Shown here in pieces: positions 1 through 7,323 of a DNA stretch of 20,078 nt. Below the pieces are notes generated by a model. The model had not been told where the DNA came from. It searched no databases and saw only the letters and a program-made list of their open reading frames with translations. A program made the position numbers and the translations under genes. Location: NCBI GenBank assembly GCA_947474715.1, contig CANJJT010000076.1:1-20078 (forward strand), written 5' to 3'. Numbering within the stretch: position 1 is the first letter of the stretch; each line of letters opens with the position of its first letter. This DNA is from CAIYPG01 sp903864555 (GTDB taxonomy: Bacteria > Pseudomonadota > Gammaproteobacteria > Burkholderiales > SG8-39).

Positions 1-1
1 C

Positions 2-1018
2 CAGTTCGAAAACACCTTCATGATGTATCTGCCCAGGTTGTGCGAGCACTGCCTGAACCCGGCTTGCGTGGCGTCATGCCCCTCCGGCTCGATCTACAAG
101 CGTGAGGAAGACGGCATCGTGCTGATCGACCAGGACAAGTGCCGTGGCTGGCGCATGTGCGTGAGCGGCTGTCCCTACAAGAAAATCTACTACAACTGGA
201 AAAGCGGCAAGGCCGAGAAGTGCATTTTCTGCTATCCGCGCATCGAGGCAGGCCAGCCCACAGTCTGCTCGGAAACCTGTGTCGGGCGCATTCGTTATCT
301 GGGTGTACTGCTGTACGACGCGGACCGGATACAGGAAGCCGCCAGTGTCGAGCACGACCGAGACCTGTACCAGGCACAGTTGGACATATTCCTCGACCCG
401 ACCGACCCGAAGGTGATCGAGCAGGCACGCACCGACGGCATCCCAGACAAGTGGATGGAGGCTGCGCGCATCAGCCCGGTGTACAAGATGGCGGTGCAAT
501 GGAAGGTGGCGCTGCCGCTGCATCCGGAATACCGCACACTGCCCATGGTCTGGTATGTGCCGCCACTGTCTCCGATCAGCGCAGCGGCCAACGCCGGCCA
601 CGTCGGCATCAACGGCGAGATCCCTGATGTCAGTCAGCTACGCATTCCGGTCAAGTATCTGGCCAATTTGCTCACGGCCGGCGATACCGTGCCGGTGGTG
701 CGCTCGCTGGAACGCATGCTGGCCATGCGCGCCTACCAACGCGAAAAGCATGTCGAGGGGCGGATCAATACCGCGGCGCTGCAGCAGGTCGGCATGACCC
801 AGCTGGAAGTGGAAGACATGTATCAGGTAATGGCGATCGCCAATTACGAGGATCGCTTCGTCATCCCCAGCTCCCACCGGGAATATGCCGAAAACACCTT
901 CAACGTGCGCGGTGGCTGCGGCTTTTCCTTCGGCAATGGCTGTTCCGAGGGCACCGGGGAAACCAGCCTGTTCGGCAGCGAAAAACGGCGCACCATTCCC
1001 ATCAAGGCGGAGGTTTGA
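2..1018 (+). CDS. narH: Respiratory nitrate reductase beta subunit NarH (5' end missing)
   Basis: Iron-sulfur electron-transfer subunit of membrane nitrate reductase A, passing electrons from NarI heme to the molybdenum site of NarG on the cytoplasmic side. The reading frame is open from base 2, so the start lies upstream of the window; about 338 C-terminal residues remain of roughly 510 usual for the family. Three of the ferredoxin-type cysteine groups are visible: LCEHCLNPACVASCP (bases 38–82), CRGWRMCVSGCP (about 140–175) and EKCIFCYP with TVCSETC (about 215–282). The tryptophan in CRGWRMC, where a cysteine would be expected, is the known NarH substitution that leaves a 3Fe-4S cluster. Similarity to the E. 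coli protein as I remember it is very high throughout. The TGA at 1016–1018 is followed after 2 nt by narJ. Confidence 0.97.
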   Translation, partial: QFENTFMMYLPRLCEHCLNPACVASCPSGSIYKREEDGIVLIDQDKCRGWRMCVSGCPYKKIYYNWKSGKAEKCIFCYPRIEAGQPTVCSETCVGRIRYLGVLLYDADRIQEAASVEHDRDLYQAQLDIFLDPTDPKVIEQARTDGIPDKWMEAARISPVYKMAVQWKVALPLHPEYRTLPMVWYVPPLSPISAAANAGHVGINGEIPDVSQLRIPVKYLANLLTAGDTVPVVRSLERMLAMRAYQREKHVEGRINTAALQQVGMTQLEVEDMYQVMAIANYEDRFVIPSSHREYAENTFNVRGGCGFSFGNGCSEGTGETSLFGSEKRRTIPIKAEV

Positions 1019-1020
1019 CC

Positions 1021-1716
1021 ATGTTCACAGGCAACCGGATTCCTCCGATGGCAAGGACCCTGCGCGTGCTGGCGGCTCTGCTTGGCTACCCTGACGCACA
1101 GATGCGAAGCTACCTGCCTGAAATGCGCGAATTGCTGCGCTCGGAGGGCGCGCTTGTACCGTCACGCCTGGCCGAGATCGAGTCTCTGGCGGATGCACTG
1201 AGCCGCGGCGAGCCGCTTGAGACCGAGGCCACCTATGTAGAGTTGTTCGACCGTGGCCGCGGCACCTCACTGCACCTGTTTGAGCATGTGCATGGCGACT
1301 CGCGCGATCGGGGTCCGGCGATGATAGATCTGGGCCAGACCTACGAGAAGGCCGGGCTGATCCTGGCCGAAGGCGAACTGCCTGACTACCTGCCGGCAGT
1401 GCTCGAGTTCGTCTCCACCCAGCCACCGCTTGAAGCACGCGCCTTCCTCGGTGAAACGGCGCACATCCTGAATGCCATATTCAGCGCGTTGCAGCAGCGC
1501 GGCAGTGCCTACGCCAGCGTGCTGGGCGCCCTGCTCGAACTGGCCGGAGAACAGGCGCAATCGGTCAAGATTGCCCCCGAGGAACCGCTGGACGAGAGCT
1601 GGGCTGAGCCAGTGGTGTTTGACGGCTGCTCCACCAAAGGCCAGGCCCGGCCGGACCAGGCGCAGCCCATACACATCGTCCGCGGCCCCAATCCCTCAAA
1701 AGGAGCAGCATTATGA
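1021..1716 (+). CDS. narJ: Nitrate reductase maturation chaperone NarJ
   Basis: Cytoplasmic chaperone of the TorD/DmsD/NarJ type that binds apo-NarG and is needed for molybdenum cofactor insertion and membrane attachment of NarGH; it is not part of the final enzyme. The 231-residue product matches the usual length (about 230–240). The family core YVELFDRGRG-SLHLFEHVHGDSRDRG is present at about residues 71–98. The ATG at 1021 is preferred because GGAGG at 1009–1013 sits 7 nt upstream; an in-frame TTG at 1015 would be only 1 nt from that site. It lies 2 nt after narH, and its TGA overlaps the narI ATG (ATGA at 1713–1716), which suggests translational coupling. Confidence 0.95.
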   Translation: MFTGNRIPPMARTLRVLAALLGYPDAQMRSYLPEMRELLRSEGALVPSRLAEIESLADALSRGEPLETEATYVELFDRGRGTSLHLFEHVHGDSRDRGPAMIDLGQTYEKAGLILAEGELPDYLPAVLEFVSTQPPLEARAFLGETAHILNAIFSALQQRGSAYASVLGALLELAGEQAQSVKIAPEEPLDESWAEPVVFDGCSTKGQARPDQAQPIHIVRGPNPSKGAAL

Positions 1717-2447
1717 GCGCGCTGCATGATTTTCTTTTTCAGGTCTATCCCTACATCTGCCTCACAGTGTTCCTGCTGGGCAGCCTGATCCGCTTTGACC
1801 AGAACCAGTACACCTGGAAGAGCGACTCTTCGCAATTGCTGCGCACGGGACTTCTTCGCTGGGGCAGCAATCTGTTCCACTTCGGCGTGCTGTTCCTGTT
1901 CTTCGGTCATCTTGTTGGCCTGTTCACCCCGCACGCGGTGTATGGGGTCTTCATGACTGCAGCGACAAAACAAATGCTGGCGGTCGTGGCGGGTGGCATT
2001 GCCGGCCTGGTGTGCTTTGTCGGCCTGTCCATGCTGCTGTACCGGCGCATATTCGATCCACGCATCCGGCTGACCAGCCACCGCACCGACATTGCGATCC
2101 TGCCGATCCTGTGGGCGCAATTGACCCTGGGCCTCATCACCCTGCCATTTTCACTGCAACATGCCGATGGCAGCGTGATGATGATTCTGGCGGACTGGGC
2201 ACAACGGATCATGACACTGCGGCCTGTCGACGCGACCACACTGTCCGGACTGCCCTGGCCCTATCTGGTGCACATTGTCTTCGGCATGACGATCTTCCTG
2301 CTGTTTCCTTTCAGCCGGCTGGTGCATGTCTGGAGCGGCTTCGCCACCGTTGCCTACCTGTTCCGCTCGCCACAGCTTGTACGCAGCCGGCGCCTCAATC
2401 TTCCCGAGGGCCACAACCAGCCGCCCCAGCCTGGCGCGCGCGTCTAG
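1713..2447 (+). CDS. narI: Respiratory nitrate reductase gamma subunit NarI (cytochrome b)
   Basis: Membrane diheme cytochrome b subunit of nitrate reductase A; it oxidises quinol at the periplasmic side and anchors NarGH to the inner membrane. The product has 244 residues with five hydrophobic segments (about residues 5–28, 53–70, 88–110, 126–147 and 183–205). The four heme-ligand histidines are in place: H56 and H66 in HFGVLFLFFGH, and H186 and H204 in the last segment; E. coli NarI uses H56, H66, H187 and H205. The start overlaps the narJ stop by 4 nt and has AGGAG at 1701–1705. The C-terminus is longer than in E. coli by about 20 polar residues rich in Pro and Gln. TAG at 2445–2447. Confidence 0.96.
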   Translation: MSALHDFLFQVYPYICLTVFLLGSLIRFDQNQYTWKSDSSQLLRTGLLRWGSNLFHFGVLFLFFGHLVGLFTPHAVYGVFMTAATKQMLAVVAGGIAGLVCFVGLSMLLYRRIFDPRIRLTSHRTDIAILPILWAQLTLGLITLPFSLQHADGSVMMILADWAQRIMTLRPVDATTLSGLPWPYLVHIVFGMTIFLLFPFSRLVHVWSGFATVAYLFRSPQLVRSRRLNLPEGHNQPPQPGARV

Positions 2448-2465
2448 AACGAGGGAGTGCATGAC

Positions 2466-3308
2466 ATGAGCCTCAACAAGTTGCCGGACAATTTCAGCAA
2501 TGCAAGCCCTGGAGCCGCACTGAAGGCCAATGCCGAACCGGCCGTTGCCAGCATCAATGGCACGGCCCTACACTCGCCGCAGGAAACGCTTTCGGCCGAA
2601 GTATTGCGCCAGCGTGCATGCACCGAACTGCTGCGGCAGGCGGCGCAACGTGCTGGCCTTCTGGACCGAGCCGACCCGCCATCAGCCGATGGCGTGATCA
2701 GCGAAGCCGCCACCAGCGCCATCAATGTGCTGCTGGAACAGCAACTCTGTCTGCCCGACCCCTCCGAGGAAGCCTGCCGCCGCCACCATGCCATGCATGA
2801 GTCTCGTTACAGCCTTGGGGAACGCGTGCGGGTTCGGCACATGCTTTTTGCAGTAACCCCGGGCGTGGATGTGGTGGCGCTGCGCAAGCGTGCCGAAGCT
2901 GCGCTGCTTGATGCGCGCTGTCATGATGGCGGCAGCGACTCCTCCGGAGGCTTCGCCACTGCCGCAAGCCGGCTGTCCAATTGTCCCAGTGGCACCGACG
3001 GCGGGGAACTGGGATGGCTCAGTGCGGCTGATTGCGCGCCTGAGTTCGGGCGTGAATTGTTCGGTCACACCGAAGTGGGCGTGCTGCCGCGACTGGTGCA
3101 CAGCCGCTTCGGCCTGCACGTGGTCGAAGTGCTGGAGCGTGAGCCCGGCCGGCCGCAATCATTCGAAGCAGTGCGTGGCGCTGTGGCGACGACATTGCGC
3201 CAGCAGTCCTATGTCACGGCGCTGCGCCAGTACCTGCAGTTGCTCGCCGGAGAGGCGGTTACAGAAGGTGTGGATCTCGATTCCGCCGCAACCCCTCTGG
3301 TTCAGTAA
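2466..3308 (+). CDS. Parvulin-type (PpiC) peptidyl-prolyl isomerase of the nar operon
   Basis: Predicted cytoplasmic peptidyl-prolyl cis/trans isomerase. The 280-residue protein has no signal peptide or membrane segment. The N-terminal half is helical and variable; the rotamase domain spans about residues 117–225, with VRHMLF at the first strand, GGELGWLS in the middle and FGLHVVEVLERE at the end, a canonical parvulin pattern. The ATG at 2466 is chosen because GGGAG (2453–2457) lies 8 nt upstream; a GTG at 2457 is in frame but overlaps that site, and the ATG at 2461 reads straight into a stop. A PpiC-type gene directly after narI is also known in Pseudomonas aeruginosa, which supports a role in folding or assembly of nitrate reductase. 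This role is inferred. Several cysteines are present, unusual for a simple parvulin. Confidence 0.88.
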   Translation: MSLNKLPDNFSNASPGAALKANAEPAVASINGTALHSPQETLSAEVLRQRACTELLRQAAQRAGLLDRADPPSADGVISEAATSAINVLLEQQLCLPDPSEEACRRHHAMHESRYSLGERVRVRHMLFAVTPGVDVVALRKRAEAALLDARCHDGGSDSSGGFATAASRLSNCPSGTDGGELGWLSAADCAPEFGRELFGHTEVGVLPRLVHSRFGLHVVEVLEREPGRPQSFEAVRGAVATTLRQQSYVTALRQYLQLLAGEAVTEGVDLDSAATPLVQ

Positions 3309-3325
3309 CAAGGCGCGCGCTTCAG

Positions 3326-3997
3326 ATGTCTGACGAGTTGCTCGAGCGCCTGCGGCGCTTCCATACCGACGCATTTCCGCAGTATCGCTCGCAGTTTCGC
3401 ACCTTGGTTGACGACGGCCAGCACCCGACCACGCTGTTCATCGGCTGCTCGGATTCACGCCTGGTCCCTTACATGCTTACCGGAACCGGCCCTGGCGAGC
3501 TCTTTCTGGTGCGCAACGTCGGCGCCTTCGTACCGCCGCATGATGGCTCGACCGGCTATCACGGCACCGCTGCCGCCATCGAGTTTGCGGTGCTCAATCT
3601 GGAAGTCAGTCACATCATCGTCTGCGGCCACTCACACTGTGGTGGCATCCGCGCGCTGTACAGCGACCTCCCCCCTGCCGCCACCAATCTCACGCATTGG
3701 CTTGACCTGGGTCGCGAGGCCGTGTTGCCGGTGGCCGAACCCGGCCCAGAAGCCTTGCGCCGCACCGAGCAGCGCGCCGTGGTCCTGCAACTGGAGCGGC
3801 TCATGGACTACCCCATGGTGCGCGAGCGCGTGGATACGAGAAATCTCTCTCTGCATGGCTGGCACTATGTGATTGAGGATGGCGAGGTCCACGTGTTCGA
3901 CGTGCAGCGTGGTGCCTTCATTGCCGCCTCCCAGGCCGACAATGCTGGCACCGGGCCATACCACGGTTATGAGGAGCCGCCGCCGGCATCCGGCTGA
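3326..3997 (+). CDS. Beta-class carbonic anhydrase
   Basis: Zinc enzyme interconverting CO2 and bicarbonate in the cytoplasm. All beta-class markers are visible in the 223-residue product: the CSDSR motif with C41 and D43/R45, and the HSHCGG motif with H102 and C105; C41, H102 and C105 are the expected zinc ligands. The stretch LFLVRNVGAFVPP (about 59–71) and GYHGT (77–81) also fit. The length is typical. The gene starts 17 nt after the prolyl isomerase stop with only a weak ribosome site, so it is probably the last gene of the nar transcript and translated by coupling. A carbonic anhydrase here may supply bicarbonate or buffer pH during anaerobic growth; that link is inference. Downstream comes a 180-bp spacer with its own promoter. 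Confidence 0.94.
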   Translation: MSDELLERLRRFHTDAFPQYRSQFRTLVDDGQHPTTLFIGCSDSRLVPYMLTGTGPGELFLVRNVGAFVPPHDGSTGYHGTAAAIEFAVLNLEVSHIIVCGHSHCGGIRALYSDLPPAATNLTHWLDLGREAVLPVAEPGPEALRRTEQRAVVLQLERLMDYPMVRERVDTRNLSLHGWHYVIEDGEVHVFDVQRGAFIAASQADNAGTGPYHGYEEPPPASG

Positions 3998-4022
3998 TGG
4001 ATGCAGATTTATCGCAAAATCA

Positions 4023-4036
4023 TTGACTTGAATCAA
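4023..4036 (+). promoter_or_regulatory. FNR/Anr-type binding box
   Basis: The 14 bases TTGACTTGAATCAA match the FNR/Anr/Dnr consensus TTGAT-N4-ATCAA with one mismatch (C for T in the left arm). The centre is at 4029.5. It sits in the only sizeable spacer of the + strand cluster, 142 bp before the radical SAM start codon. Which regulator (FNR/Anr or a NO-sensing Dnr/NNR) binds cannot be told from the site alone. Confidence 0.8.
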
Positions 4037-4058
4037 GTGGGCTGGATCCGCACCAATC

Positions 4059-4071
4059 TACACTCGCTGTA
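4059..4071 (+). promoter_or_regulatory. Putative -10 element and start site of an FNR-dependent promoter
   Basis: TACACT at 4059–4064 matches the TATAAT hexamer at four of six positions. A transcription start about 7 bases further, near 4071, would put the FNR box centre at -41.5, the standard class II activator position where the box replaces the -35 element. No good -35 hexamer is visible, as expected for that class. The leader to the radical SAM ATG would be about 107 nt. Confidence 0.6.
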
Positions 4072-4177
4072 GCAGGGCTTATCGTGAGGACGTGTACCGA
4101 AGCGCATCTTTACTTCTATTGCGAGTCGCCCGCCATCAGTCCATGAAACCAGATTCACCACTGCGGGAAGGAAGGCC

Positions 4178-5128
4178 ATGATCACCGATCGTATTGATGC
4201 GATCACGATTATCCCGGATGCATGGCGCCGCCCCGATCCACCACCACCGAAGAGCGTCAAGATCGAAATTTCTCCACGCTGCAACTATCGCTGCGGATTC
4301 TGTGCGTTACGCACACGCGAGAAGCAGCCTCGTCATGACATGGATTTTGAACTATTCAGACGCATCACCCGCGAGATGCGCGATGCCGGTGTTGAGGAGA
4401 TCGGGCTGTTCTTTCTTGGCGAATCGTTCATGAATCCCGGTCTGCTGCTGCAATCCATACGCCACCTTAAGCAGGACATCGGCATGCCCTATGTCTTCCT
4501 GACATCCAACGCGTCACTGGCCACGCCGAAAGCGGTGGACGCATGCATGGCCGCAGGACTGGACTCGCTCAAGTGGTCCATGAATGCTGCTGACATTGGC
4601 CAATTCGCGCAAGTCATGGGCGTGTCCGACCGCATGTATGGCAAAGCCCTGCAGAACGTGAAGGCGGCCTGGGATATCCGCACACAGGGGGGCTACCACA
4701 CCACTCTGTCCGCCTCTTCCATCCGCTACGACGATGCCCAGACTGTCCGTATGCAGGTCATGCTGGACGAGCATGTCCTGCCCTACGTCGACACACACTA
4801 CTGGCTGCCGCTCTATTCGATGGGATCCTTCGCCACCCAGCGTGAAGGGGAACTGGGATACCGGCCCACCGCGGGCAACCAGGGCAGGATAGGCGCGTTG
4901 CGAGAGCCGCTGCCCTGCTGGTCGGTATTCACCGAGGGCCACGTCACTGCCGAAGGCAAGCTGTCTGCCTGCTGCTTCGACGCCGGCGGCCATTGGACCA
5001 TGGGCGATCTCACCACCCATTCATTCATGGACTGCTGGAACAGTCCCGCGTTCAGTCGCCTGCGCGAAGCCCACCTCAGAAAAGACGTGACCAACACGCC
5101 CTGCGAGAAATGCGTGGCCTACCACTGA
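4178..5128 (+). CDS. Radical SAM protein with partial SPASM-like C-terminus, substrate unknown
   Basis: Predicted radical S-adenosylmethionine enzyme of 316 residues. The cluster motif is CNYRCGFC (C35, C39, C42), preceded by the KIEISPR strand. A TIM-barrel core follows, with FFLGESFMNP (about 87–96) in the place of the usual GGEP motif and LTSNA (about 108–112). The tail holds C247, C265, C266, C309 and C312, enough for one auxiliary iron-sulfur cluster, resembling a shortened SPASM or twitch domain. It is not MoaA: the C-terminal GG and the MoaA GGEP motif are absent. AAGG at 4172–4175 precedes the ATG. The gene follows an FNR-type promoter, so anaerobic expression is likely. Possible roles include peptide or cofactor modification tied to nitrate respiration; I cannot assign a substrate. 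Confidence 0.85.
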   Translation: MITDRIDAITIIPDAWRRPDPPPPKSVKIEISPRCNYRCGFCALRTREKQPRHDMDFELFRRITREMRDAGVEEIGLFFLGESFMNPGLLLQSIRHLKQDIGMPYVFLTSNASLATPKAVDACMAAGLDSLKWSMNAADIGQFAQVMGVSDRMYGKALQNVKAAWDIRTQGGYHTTLSASSIRYDDAQTVRMQVMLDEHVLPYVDTHYWLPLYSMGSFATQREGELGYRPTAGNQGRIGALREPLPCWSVFTEGHVTAEGKLSACCFDAGGHWTMGDLTTHSFMDCWNSPAFSRLREAHLRKDVTNTPCEKCVAYH

Positions 5129-5211
5129 TGCCTGCCTGCCACCTGCACCGGGCTCCGTGCATTCAGACAGCGGTGGCCCCGGCGATCATCAACACCCATT
5201 GAAAGCCTGAA

Positions 5212-6384
5212 ATGAATGCACCACAACTGGATGCCCTGCGCATCCGCAACCGCGAGATCCTGCCCATCGTCCAGGGCGGGATGGGCGTGGGGGTATCGGC
5301 CCACCGCCTGGCCGGCGCCGTGGCCGAGGCCGGCGGCATGGGGACGCTGTCCAGCGTCGACCTGCGCCGCCATCATCCGGACCTGCTGCTCGCCACAGCA
5401 CGTTGCCGCGACAAGGCCCCCATCGACGCAGTCAACCTGATTGCACTGGACCGGGAGATCCGCGCGGCGCGCGAGCGCGCCGGCGGCCGCGGCCTGATCG
5501 CCGTGAACATCATGAGAGCGGTAGCGGAGTACGCAGCTTATGTCCGTCAGGCCTGTGAGAGTGGCGCCGATGCCATCGTGGTGGGCGCAGGCCTGCCGCT
5601 GGATCTGCCGGAGCTGGTGGCCGATTTTCCCGAGATCGCCCTGATCCCCATCCTGTCGGAATCCCGCGCAGTGGGCCTGGTGGTGAAGCGCTGGATGCGC
5701 AAGGGCCGCCTGCCCGATGCCATCATCATCGAGCACCCGGGCTACGCCGGCGGGCACCTTGGCGCAGCCAAGCTGGATGAGGTGACAGATCCGCGCTTCG
5801 ATTTTGCTCGCGTCATTCCTGAGATCCATGCCCTCTTCGACCAGCTTGGCATAGAGCGTGGGCGCATCCCCATCATTGCTGCAGGCGGCATCAATTCACC
5901 GCTACGGGTCAATGCAGCACACTCCACCGGGGCCAGCGCCATCCAGGTCGGCACCGCCTTCGCCGTCACCGAGGAAGGCGATGCCCATCCCGAATTCAAG
6001 CGCGTGCTGGCTGAAGCGCGTCCGGAAGACATCGTCACCTTCATGAGTGTGGCGGGTCTGCCGGCTCGCGCGGTACGCACCCCCTGGCTGGAAACCTATC
6101 TCGAACGTGAAGCCAGCAAGCAGCGCCGGGCAAAAAAACGCCCCTGCACTCTCGGGTTCGATTGCCTGGCACAGTGCGGCCTACGCGATGGCATCGCCAA
6201 AGCCGGCCAGTTCTGCATCGATCACCACCTGGCCGCTGCGCTGCGTGGCGACATCAAGCACGGACTGTTCTTCCGCGGATCCGAACCCACCCCGTTCGGT
6301 TCTGCGATCCGGCCGGTGGCGGACCTCGTGGACTACCTGCTGGGACGGAAGACTTTCACGGGAAGCAGTCTGGCGACCGCATAA
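5212..6384 (+). CDS. Nitronate monooxygenase / 2-nitropropane dioxygenase family flavoprotein with Cys-rich tail
   Basis: FMN-dependent TIM-barrel protein of 390 residues. Family marks are PIVQGGMGVGVS near residues 18–29, the HPGYAGGHLG segment with H182 at the position of the conserved catalytic histidine, and the phosphate-binding IIAAGGINSP (about 222–231). Beyond the barrel there is a tail with C312, C318, C322 and C335 (spacing CX5CX3CX12C), followed by LRDG and other conserved-looking residues. Typical fungal and Pseudomonas nitronate monooxygenases lack such a group, so this may be a subgroup with an extra metal or Fe-S site and an activity other than nitronate oxidation. It lies 83 nt after the radical SAM gene and 7 nt before the hemerythrin gene. 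The ribosome site is weak. Name by family only. Confidence 0.85.
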   Translation: MNAPQLDALRIRNREILPIVQGGMGVGVSAHRLAGAVAEAGGMGTLSSVDLRRHHPDLLLATARCRDKAPIDAVNLIALDREIRAARERAGGRGLIAVNIMRAVAEYAAYVRQACESGADAIVVGAGLPLDLPELVADFPEIALIPILSESRAVGLVVKRWMRKGRLPDAIIIEHPGYAGGHLGAAKLDEVTDPRFDFARVIPEIHALFDQLGIERGRIPIIAAGGINSPLRVNAAHSTGASAIQVGTAFAVTEEGDAHPEFKRVLAEARPEDIVTFMSVAGLPARAVRTPWLETYLEREASKQRRAKKRPCTLGFDCLAQCGLRDGIAKAGQFCIDHHLAAALRGDIKHGLFFRGSEPTPFGSAIRPVADLVDYLLGRKTFTGSSLATA

Positions 6385-6391
6385 TCCCCGC

Positions 6392-6919
6392 ATGGGAAAC
6401 AACCTTCCCGGCTTCAATGCGCCGGCCGCCGGATTCGATGCCCCCTTTGACATGCTGGCCGCCTGTCACGAACGCATTAGCAACCTGCTGGACATCATCG
6501 GCAGGCTGCAGGCGCACCTGCCGGTCCGCGGCGCGGACTCTGAAGCCCGGGCTGCGGCCGTGCGCATCCTTCGCTACTTCGACATGGCTGGCCCCAAACA
6601 CCATGCCGACGAAGAAGCCGATCTTTTCCCCTTGCTCGAATCCCGGGCGGCCCTGAGCGAACTGCTGCCAAAGCTGAGAGCAGATCACCGCGACATGGAA
6701 GCTGCATACGCCGTATTCAGGCCCGGCCTCGTGGCCGTGGCTGAAGGCGATGCAGTCCTGTGGCAGCAGGGGCCTGCGACCCATTTCTGCCTGCTGTACC
6801 GCCGGCATATCGCACTGGAGGATGCCGAGTTGATTCCCGTCGCCAGCGCGCTGCTCAGCGCAGCGGAGCAGGAACAGCTGGGCCGATCCATGGCCGATCG
6901 TCGCAAGACCACCCCTTGA
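6392..6919 (+). CDS. Hemerythrin HHE domain protein
   Basis: Small cytoplasmic protein (175 residues) with a single four-helix hemerythrin-type diiron domain. Expected ligands are visible in order: H26, H70 (in KHHADEE) with E74, H99 with E103, and H139 with E143. Such domains bind O2 or NO, or take part in iron-sulfur repair or sensing; here the neighbours (nitrate reductase, FNR promoter, flavoprotein) favour a role in NO or oxygen handling, which is inference. The ATG at 6392 lies 7 nt after the preceding stop and has no Shine-Dalgarno site, suggesting coupling. The reading frame continues open upstream inside the previous gene, but the family homology starts near this ATG. Its stop overlaps the putative TTG start of the next gene. 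Confidence 0.85.
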   Translation: MGNNLPGFNAPAAGFDAPFDMLAACHERISNLLDIIGRLQAHLPVRGADSEARAAAVRILRYFDMAGPKHHADEEADLFPLLESRAALSELLPKLRADHRDMEAAYAVFRPGLVAVAEGDAVLWQQGPATHFCLLYRRHIALEDAELIPVASALLSAAEQEQLGRSMADRRKTTP

Positions 6920-7314
6920 CGCCCGGGTGGTACGAACAGTTGAAATGGCTGCACATGGGGCTGGTCACAGTCAGCATCACAGGCTTCGTGCTGCGCTGGA
7001 CGGCATCGATGCATGGAGCAGACTGGATGCGGGCACGCTGGGTGCGCATCGTGCCGCATGTGCTCGATACCCTGTTGCTGGCCTCGGGGGTCACTCTAGC
7101 GCTTCAATGGAATGCGTCCGCCTGGCTGGGCTGGCTTGGCGCAAAGATGCTGGGCCTGTTGGCCTACATTGCATTTGGAGCTGCCGCCATGAAGCCATCG
7201 CGCAGCCGTCGAGGCAAAATCATTGCCTTCCTGTTCGCCATGGCTGCAGCAGCCTGGATCGTGTCAGCAACGATGCTGAAATCGGCGTGGGGGCCGCTGG
7301 CCCCGCTGCAGTAA
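6916..7314 (+). CDS. SirB family inner-membrane protein
   Basis: Integral membrane protein of 132 residues with four hydrophobic segments (about residues 10–28, 46–63, 71–90 and 104–123). The N-terminal LKWLHMGLVTVSITGFVLRW, the central RIVPHVLDTLLLASGV and the KMLGLLAYIAFG stretch are characteristic of the SirB family, whose biochemical role is not established. The start is taken as TTG at 6916, which overlaps the hemerythrin stop (TTGA) and gives the normal family length; the next ATG (LHMG) would remove the first conserved residues. No ribosome site is visible, so coupled translation from the hemerythrin gene is likely. It converges with the GST gene, with a 9-nt gap between the stops. Confidence 0.82.
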   Translation: MTPGWYEQLKWLHMGLVTVSITGFVLRWTASMHGADWMRARWVRIVPHVLDTLLLASGVTLALQWNASAWLGWLGAKMLGLLAYIAFGAAAMKPSRSRRGKIIAFLFAMAAAAWIVSATMLKSAWGPLAPLQ

Positions 7315-7323
7315 GCCGTTCAC

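Noticed and set aside
140..175. Tryptophan in place of a cluster cysteine in NarH (CRGWRMC).
   Set aside because: This is the normal NarH sequence that gives the 3Fe-4S centre, not a mutation.
1015..1020. TTG as the narJ start.
   Set aside because: It would lie 1 nt from the GGAGG site and overlap the narH stop; ATG at 1021 has 7-nt spacing.
4178..5128. Assignment of the radical SAM gene as moaA because of its place after narI and ppiC.
   Set aside because: The MoaA C-terminal GG, GGEP motif and the C-terminal cysteine arrangement are not present.
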